From Acidimicrobiaceae bacterium (GTDB lineage Bacteria > Actinomycetota > Acidimicrobiia > Acidimicrobiales > UBA8190): a stretch of 9,121 nt of DNA. The stretch is taken from NCBI GenBank assembly GCA_003131945.1, contig PKWD01000156.1, positions 3,635 to 12,755 on the forward strand, read 5' to 3'. Position 1 is the stretch's first letter; each line of letters starts with the position of its first letter. The position numbers and the translations under genes are program-made. The notes under the pieces are model-generated. The model saw only the letters and a program-made list of their open reading frames with translations, was not told where the DNA came from and did no database searches. Of the stretch, positions 5,556 through 9,121 are shown piece after piece.

Positions 5556-5561
5556 GCCTCT

Positions 5562-6293
5562 GTGCACTGGCCCGGAGAGGACGTCGTCGCCAAGGGTGTG
5601 CGGGAGCGCCGTTTCGACCTCGCACGCCACGGGCGGACGGTGCCCGGATTGCTATGGACGCCCCCCGACGCCGAGGGACCCCGTCCTCTGGTGCTTATCG
5701 GCCACGGTGCGTCAGGCAGCAAACGGGAGGGTTACGTGGTGGCGCTCGGGCGGCGATTGGTCCGCCACCTCGGCTACGCGGCCGCCGCCATCGACGGCCC
5801 CGTCCACGGCGACCGCCGACAGAAGTCCGGGCCCGATCTTCCGTTCTTCGACTTCGGCCAGATGTGGTCGTCCGACGCCACCATGACCGACGCCATGGTG
5901 GCCGACTGGGGGGCCACCATCGACGCCCTCCAGGGCGAACCCGACATCGGCCCCGGTCCGGCGGGCTACTGGGGGTTGTCCATGGGCACCATCCTGGGGC
6001 TGCCGCTGGTGGCGGCCGAGCCCCGGATCACGGTGGCCGTCCTCGGCCTCATGGGGCTCACCGGACCGACCAGGTCTCGCATCCTCACCGACGCGCCGAA
6101 GGTCCGCGGCCCGGTGCTCTTCCTCATGCAGTGGCACGACGAGCTCTTCCCCCGTGACAAGGTCTCTGAACTGTTCGACGCTCTCGGGACACCCGACAAG
6201 CGCCTGCACGCGCACCCCGGGAAGCACGGTGCCGTCCCTCCCGAGGAGTTCGAGGCATCCGAGCGTTTCCTGGCCCTGCATCTCGGCCCCTGA
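5562..6293 (+). CDS. Alpha/beta hydrolase (dienelactone hydrolase-like)
   Basis: 243 residues from GTG 5562; a second GTG at codon 13 (5598) is an alternative start. The fold is a cytoplasmic alpha/beta hydrolase without signal peptide. LVLIGHGASGSK (43-54) supplies the oxyanion loop, YAAAAIDGPVHGD (72-84) is the next strand and turn, and the nucleophile elbow is GLSMG with Ser140. Asp193 in QWHDELFP and His222 in PGKHGAVP complete the likely triad. The layout resembles dienelactone-hydrolase/acetyl-xylan-esterase-like enzymes, with an insertion after strand 4 (DLPFFDFGQMW, 92-102) that would form the lid. The gene follows the acyl-CoA dehydrogenase by 20 bases on the same strand, so it may cleave an ester or thioester in the same pathway, but this is inference. 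It converges on the GMC gene with 46 bases between them. Confidence 0.85.
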   Translation: MHWPGEDVVAKGVRERRFDLARHGRTVPGLLWTPPDAEGPRPLVLIGHGASGSKREGYVVALGRRLVRHLGYAAAAIDGPVHGDRRQKSGPDLPFFDFGQMWSSDATMTDAMVADWGATIDALQGEPDIGPGPAGYWGLSMGTILGLPLVAAEPRITVAVLGLMGLTGPTRSRILTDAPKVRGPVLFLMQWHDELFPRDKVSELFDALGTPDKRLHAHPGKHGAVPPEEFEASERFLALHLGP

Positions 6294-6339
6294 AGGGCTG
6301 TCGCTCACCGCGCATCGGATCTTCAGCCGACGGGGGCCG

Positions 6340-8037
6340 TCACCCCACGAGCGAAGCGGCGGCACGGGCGGCGAGGGCCACCAAAGTGAGTGTCGGACCG
6401 TAACCGGCGGACGTCACGAAAACCGACGAATCGGCCACCACGACGTTGGGCAGATCGTGCAAGCGGCCAAACCGGTCCACCACCGACGAGGCCGGGTCGG
6501 CCCCCATGCGCGTCGTCCCCATGACGTGGCGACTGGCGGGAATGGCCGATATCGGGCCGCCGTAGTTGGTGGCGTCGTCGCCGTGGCCGGTGGCGAACGG
6601 CGACCTGACGGTGGCGCCTTCGACCAGAGGTGACGTCGTCGTCGCCGTCCATGTGGCGCCCATGTCTTCGAGCACCCGTATGTGGCGCGGTCCGTGATGG
6701 GCCGACGCCACGAGCTCATGGCGGTGTGGTTTGAACGTGATCCGGGCCGCAGGAAAGCCCCACACATCGCGGACGGTCGGGTCGAGATCGACGCGATTGG
6801 TGGGCTGGGGCAGATCCTCCCCCTGCATGATGAACGCCCACAGCCGGTCGCGCAGAGGCGACGCCTCCATGAGCTTCTTGTGGGAAGGCCCCCACGGGTA
6901 GAATTGGCCCTCCATGATGGGGTGCCCGCCTCCCCCATGCTCCACCAAGCCGCCGCGGATCCACGGCAGTCCCGCCGCGCGCGCGGCGTCCAGGGCGTCA
7001 TCGTCGACGAGCATGCAGTCGTCGTGGAGGTGGGTGACCGACCGACCCATGTGGGCATGCAGACGTTGCGGCATGATCCCGACGTTCATCGTCTGGAAAT
7101 GCATCATGAGATGGCGGCCGATGAGAGGGTGCTCGATCCCCGACAGCAGAAGCAGACGCGGCGTCTCGATGGCTCCGCCGGCGACGATGACATAGCGGGC
7201 ACCGAGGCTGCGCTCGACACCGTCGGGGCCGATGACATCCACGCCGGAGGCCTCGCGCCCGTTGGTGCGAATCCGCGAGACGAAGGTCTCCGACAGAAGT
7301 TCGGCCCGACCCGTGCCCAGGGCGTGCTGCAACATGGCCACCGGATCGCCCTTGGCATGGATCGGGCAGCCGAAATAGGCGCAGTGCCCGCAGTTGTTGC
7401 ACGCCGGACGGCCGTCGTAGGGGATCGAGTTGGCCGCCGTCGGCCCCGGATACGGATGCAACCCCTCACGTTCGGCCGCCGCCGACGACAGCACCGCTCC
7501 GTACATGGGAGCGCCTGACGGCATCGGGTAGGGACCCGAGCGCCAGGCGGCGAAGGGGTTGGCCCCCGCCGTCCCGGCCACGCCGATCAAGCGCTCGACC
7601 TCGGCGTAATACGGCTCGAGTTCGTCGTAGTCGACGGGCCAGTCGGCCACGGCGGCACCTTCGATCGGACCATAGGTGCTGTGGAGCCGGAAGTCCTCGG
7701 GGCGAAAGCGCGGGACCTTGCCGTCGGCGTGGGTCCCGCCCCCGCCCACCGTGGACGGGATGCTGTTCACCGCCCCCACATAGGAGTGCTCACCGTCCTC
7801 TTCGCTGATCCGGAACGTGCGGGGCTCGATGAGCGGATCGGGCCCGAGGAAATGGCGGTGCATGAACTTGATCTCGTCATTCGAGTAGTCCTGGACCAGC
7901 TTGCTCGGGTCGTCGGGATCGATGAGGTGGTTTCGTCCCTTCTCGATGATGGTGACCGTCCACCCGGCCCGGGTGAGAATGTCGGCTGCGGTGGCACCAC
8001 CGGGACCAGAACCGACGATGATGGCGTCGACACTCAT
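6340..8037 (-). CDS. GMC-family FAD dehydrogenase, large subunit, with a four-cysteine motif
   Basis: 565 residues from ATG 8037, whose ATGA overlaps the stop of the upstream small subunit (translational coupling). The N-terminus DAIIVGSGPGGATAA has the GxGxxG dinucleotide fold (Gly9, 11, 14) and the strand-ending Glu32. GMC-family features follow: STVGGGGTHADG (95-106), YVIVAGGAIETPRLLL (282-297), and the C-terminal RHVMGTTRMG with His504 as probable catalytic base. CNNCGHCAYFGC (Cys213, 216, 219, 224) followed by PIHAK resembles the cysteine segment that binds a 3Fe-4S cluster in FAD-dependent glucose and fructose dehydrogenases. The canonical second active-site residue (Asn or His before Pro-Thr-Leu-Thr) is Gly547. 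There is no Sec or Tat signal and no cytochrome gene adjoins it. It probably oxidises an alcohol or sugar and passes electrons to an unknown acceptor. Confidence 0.88.
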   Translation of the reverse strand: MSVDAIIVGSGPGGATAADILTRAGWTVTIIEKGRNHLIDPDDPSKLVQDYSNDEIKFMHRHFLGPDPLIEPRTFRISEEDGEHSYVGAVNSIPSTVGGGGTHADGKVPRFRPEDFRLHSTYGPIEGAAVADWPVDYDELEPYYAEVERLIGVAGTAGANPFAAWRSGPYPMPSGAPMYGAVLSSAAAEREGLHPYPGPTAANSIPYDGRPACNNCGHCAYFGCPIHAKGDPVAMLQHALGTGRAELLSETFVSRIRTNGREASGVDVIGPDGVERSLGARYVIVAGGAIETPRLLLLSGIEHPLIGRHLMMHFQTMNVGIMPQRLHAHMGRSVTHLHDDCMLVDDDALDAARAAGLPWIRGGLVEHGGGGHPIMEGQFYPWGPSHKKLMEASPLRDRLWAFIMQGEDLPQPTNRVDLDPTVRDVWGFPAARITFKPHRHELVASAHHGPRHIRVLEDMGATWTATTTSPLVEGATVRSPFATGHGDDATNYGGPISAIPASRHVMGTTRMGADPASSVVDRFGRLHDLPNVVVADSSVFVTSAGYGPTLTLVALAARAAASLVG

Positions 8038-8603
8038 GGACCTGAGACCTCGGCGTCGGTGAACCCACGGGGTTGGACGTCACCGAGGAAACCAATGGCC
8101 TCCCAGGCCACCGTGTCCCGGTTGCCGCCATACTCGGGTGCGCCGTACATGCCCTCGCAGCAGTGCTCGTACAGCAGGGTGGTGAACTCATCCTGGGCCC
8201 GCAACCGCTCGTCCTGCTCCTCGTCACTCACATCGCAGAAATCGGCCCCCAGGACGGCCAGTCCGTCGCGATAGACCTGCTGCCAACCGACGACGGGGCC
8301 GTTGAACTCCCGTTCGGGCATCCCGAGGGATCCCTCGATCCGCATCCGCCAGGCCAGCTCGTCGTGGGCCGTCAGCCGGTGGAAGTGTTTGAAACCCGCG
8401 TCACCGCCGAAGCGTCCCGACGAGGGCCCTCCTGCCCAGATCATGGGCGGGTCGACGGCAAACGCCCCGAGCATTGTGTCGATGTACTCGGGCGAGCCGG
8501 CCTCCACGGCACCAGCCGTCTCGTCAGCCGGGATGAGGCGTGCGCAGGCGGCGGCAAGGGTGCGGAACTCGTCCTCGGTCAGCCAGATCGGCATCAGCGC
8601 CAC
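8034..8603 (-). CDS. Gluconate 2-dehydrogenase subunit 3-like protein (small subunit of the GMC dehydrogenase)
   Basis: 189 residues from GTG 8603; ATG 8594, three codons later, is equally possible, since a GGGGG run is two bases from the GTG but eleven from the ATG. The protein begins LTEDEFRTLAAACARLIPAD and ends with FTTLLYEHCCEGMYGAPEYGGNRDTVAWEAIGF then PRGFTD, matching the conserved C-terminal region of the gluconate 2-dehydrogenase gamma subunit family. That subunit accompanies GMC flavoproteins, supports maturation or export, and often has a Tat signal; none is present here. The stop overlaps the start of the GMC gene (8034-8037), so the two products are very likely made together and form a complex. 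Two adjacent cysteines (HCCEG) sit in the conserved region. The physiological substrate is not indicated. Confidence 0.87.
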   Translation of the reverse strand: MALMPIWLTEDEFRTLAAACARLIPADETAGAVEAGSPEYIDTMLGAFAVDPPMIWAGGPSSGRFGGDAGFKHFHRLTAHDELAWRMRIEGSLGMPEREFNGPVVGWQQVYRDGLAVLGADFCDVSDEEQDERLRAQDEFTTLLYEHCCEGMYGAPEYGGNRDTVAWEAIGFLGDVQPRGFTDAEVSGP

Positions 8604-8634
8604 TGCCCCCGAGCACCGTTCCCTGACACGGGCG

Positions 8635-8814
8635 TCACCGTAGCAGCGGCAATCGCATCCGCCGTTTTACCGCAAGGTCCGCCAAGGAACCGAAGCGCGG
8701 CTGCGCCGTCGGATCTCGGCCTTGGTGCACACCGCAGAACTCGCTGCCGTCGGGGTCGAGTAGCACGGTGTCGTGGCCTTCGGCATCCTCACGCACGAAC
8801 CGGGCCCAAGTCAT
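8635..8814 (-). pseudogene. Remnant of a VOC/glyoxalase-like gene (C-terminal part only)
   Basis: A 59-residue open frame from ATG 8814 to TGA 8635. Residues 13-30 read GHDTVLLDPDGSEFCGVH, very like the last strand of glyoxalase/bleomycin-resistance (VOC) proteins, where 'LxDPxGNEFCV' is conserved and the Glu of 'EF' is often a metal ligand. A whole VOC domain needs about 110-120 residues, and here only the final strand plus an Arg-rich tail remain. Upstream the same frame runs into a TGA and then into the region used by the DUF503 gene on the other strand, so the N-terminal two thirds are gone. The likeliest reading is a decayed gene rather than a functional mini-protein. The match rests on one short motif. 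Confidence 0.5.
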
Positions 8815-8954
8815 GGCCGGGCTTAGGGCGACTCCGGGTGAAGGCGAGCGCTCGGGTCCGGGACTGCCGTCATGGCCTCGGGGTCAGCGCCGTACACGAC
8901 GGTGCTTTTCCGATCCGGATGCCCACGGGTCCACAAAGTACGCTTCACCGAACG
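8815..8954 (+). promoter_or_regulatory. Upstream region of the DUF503 gene
   Basis: 140 bases between the VOC remnant and the DUF503 start, without any plausible gene on either strand. TACGCT (8939-8944, TAnnnT) is the only -10-like sequence near the start; it would place transcription a few bases before the ATG. No -35 box or Shine-Dalgarno site is evident. Confidence 0.3.
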
Positions 8955-9121
8955 ATGCATGTGGCCGCCATGGAGATCGAGCTGCACCTCCCACAGAGTG
9001 GTTCGCTCAAGGACAAGCGGTCCGTCATCCGCCATCTCCTCGACACGTCCCGCCAGCGCTTCAGCGTCTCGGCCTCCGAAGTAGAGCACCAGGACCTCCG
9101 CCAACGCGCCGCCCTCGGTTT
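8955..9121 (+). CDS. DUF503 (YlxP-like) family protein, N-terminal part (runs off the right edge)
   Basis: ATG 8955 opens 55 complete codons to the window end. The sequence MHVAAMEIELHLP, then SLKDKRSVIRHLLD, RFSVSASEVEHQDLRQRAALG, is an almost textbook DUF503 N-terminus (consensus xEIELHxPxSxSLKDKRxVxxxLxxRxRxxFNVSVAExxxxDxxQxAxLG). These proteins are about 95-105 residues, so roughly the last 40 are missing. Members are small, cytoplasmic, and normally encoded between infB and rbfA in the translation-factor operon; their biochemical role is not firmly known. Here infB is not upstream; instead there is a VOC remnant and the GMC operon. A 93-residue open frame on the opposite strand (8823-9104) is a shadow of this gene. 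Confidence 0.9.
   Translation, partial: MHVAAMEIELHLPQSGSLKDKRSVIRHLLDTSRQRFSVSASEVEHQDLRQRAALG

Noticed and set aside
6294..6339. Bidirectional terminator between the convergent hydrolase and GMC genes
   Set aside because: Only a five-base GGCTG/CAGCC match with a long loop and no T-run; not supportable.
8823..9104. 93-residue open frame on the minus strand at the right edge
   Set aside because: It lies opposite the clear DUF503 start and shows no recognisable family; the plus-strand frame matches DUF503 motif by motif, so this is a shadow.

Overview
The window is high-GC DNA with GTG starts, weak Shine-Dalgarno sites and two possible leaderless promoters. Its proteins (FadE-type acyl-CoA dehydrogenase, crotonase, GMC dehydrogenase paired with a gluconate 2-dehydrogenase subunit 3-like protein) are typical of free-living Actinomycetota, and the style of the sequences suggests Acidimicrobiia. 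That placement is inference from protein character; no rRNA or tRNA is present.

Layout: (a) 2-196, the 3' end of a plus-strand NAD-dependent epimerase/dehydratase-type gene. (b) 212-2031, two tandem minus-strand genes for secreted bacterial G1 (glutamic, eqolisin-type) peptidases, both keeping the catalytic Gln and Glu. (c) 2032-2197, their upstream region, with a 14-bp triplicate repeat running into the end of the next gene. (d) 2198-4251, minus-strand genes for a SnoaL/NTF2-like protein with a repeat-built tail, signal peptidase I, and a crotonase-fold protein that lacks both enoyl-CoA hydratase glutamates. (e) 4252-4335, a divergent promoter region with a perfect 18-bp palindrome. (f) 4336-6293, plus-strand acyl-CoA dehydrogenase and alpha/beta hydrolase. 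(g) 6340-8603, a minus-strand two-gene operon for a gluconate 2-dehydrogenase subunit 3-like protein and a GMC flavoprotein with a four-cysteine motif. (h) 8604-8954, intergenic DNA holding the remnant of a VOC/glyoxalase-like gene. (i) 8955 to the right edge, the start of a DUF503 (YlxP-like) gene.

Functionally the centre looks like a small acyl-CoA/CoA-ester module: crotonase and acyl-CoA dehydrogenase diverge from a shared, probably regulated, control region, with a serine hydrolase downstream. The GMC pair is an independent oxidation unit of unknown substrate. The two G1 peptidases are exported enzymes of a family that works at acid pH, which fits an acidic habitat but does not prove one. 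I found no CRISPR array, transposase, integrase, phage gene or RNA gene. This is largely an ordinary chromosomal region. Its most interesting points are the paired G1 peptidases, the glutamate-less crotonase, and the Cys-rich GMC dehydrogenase without an export signal.
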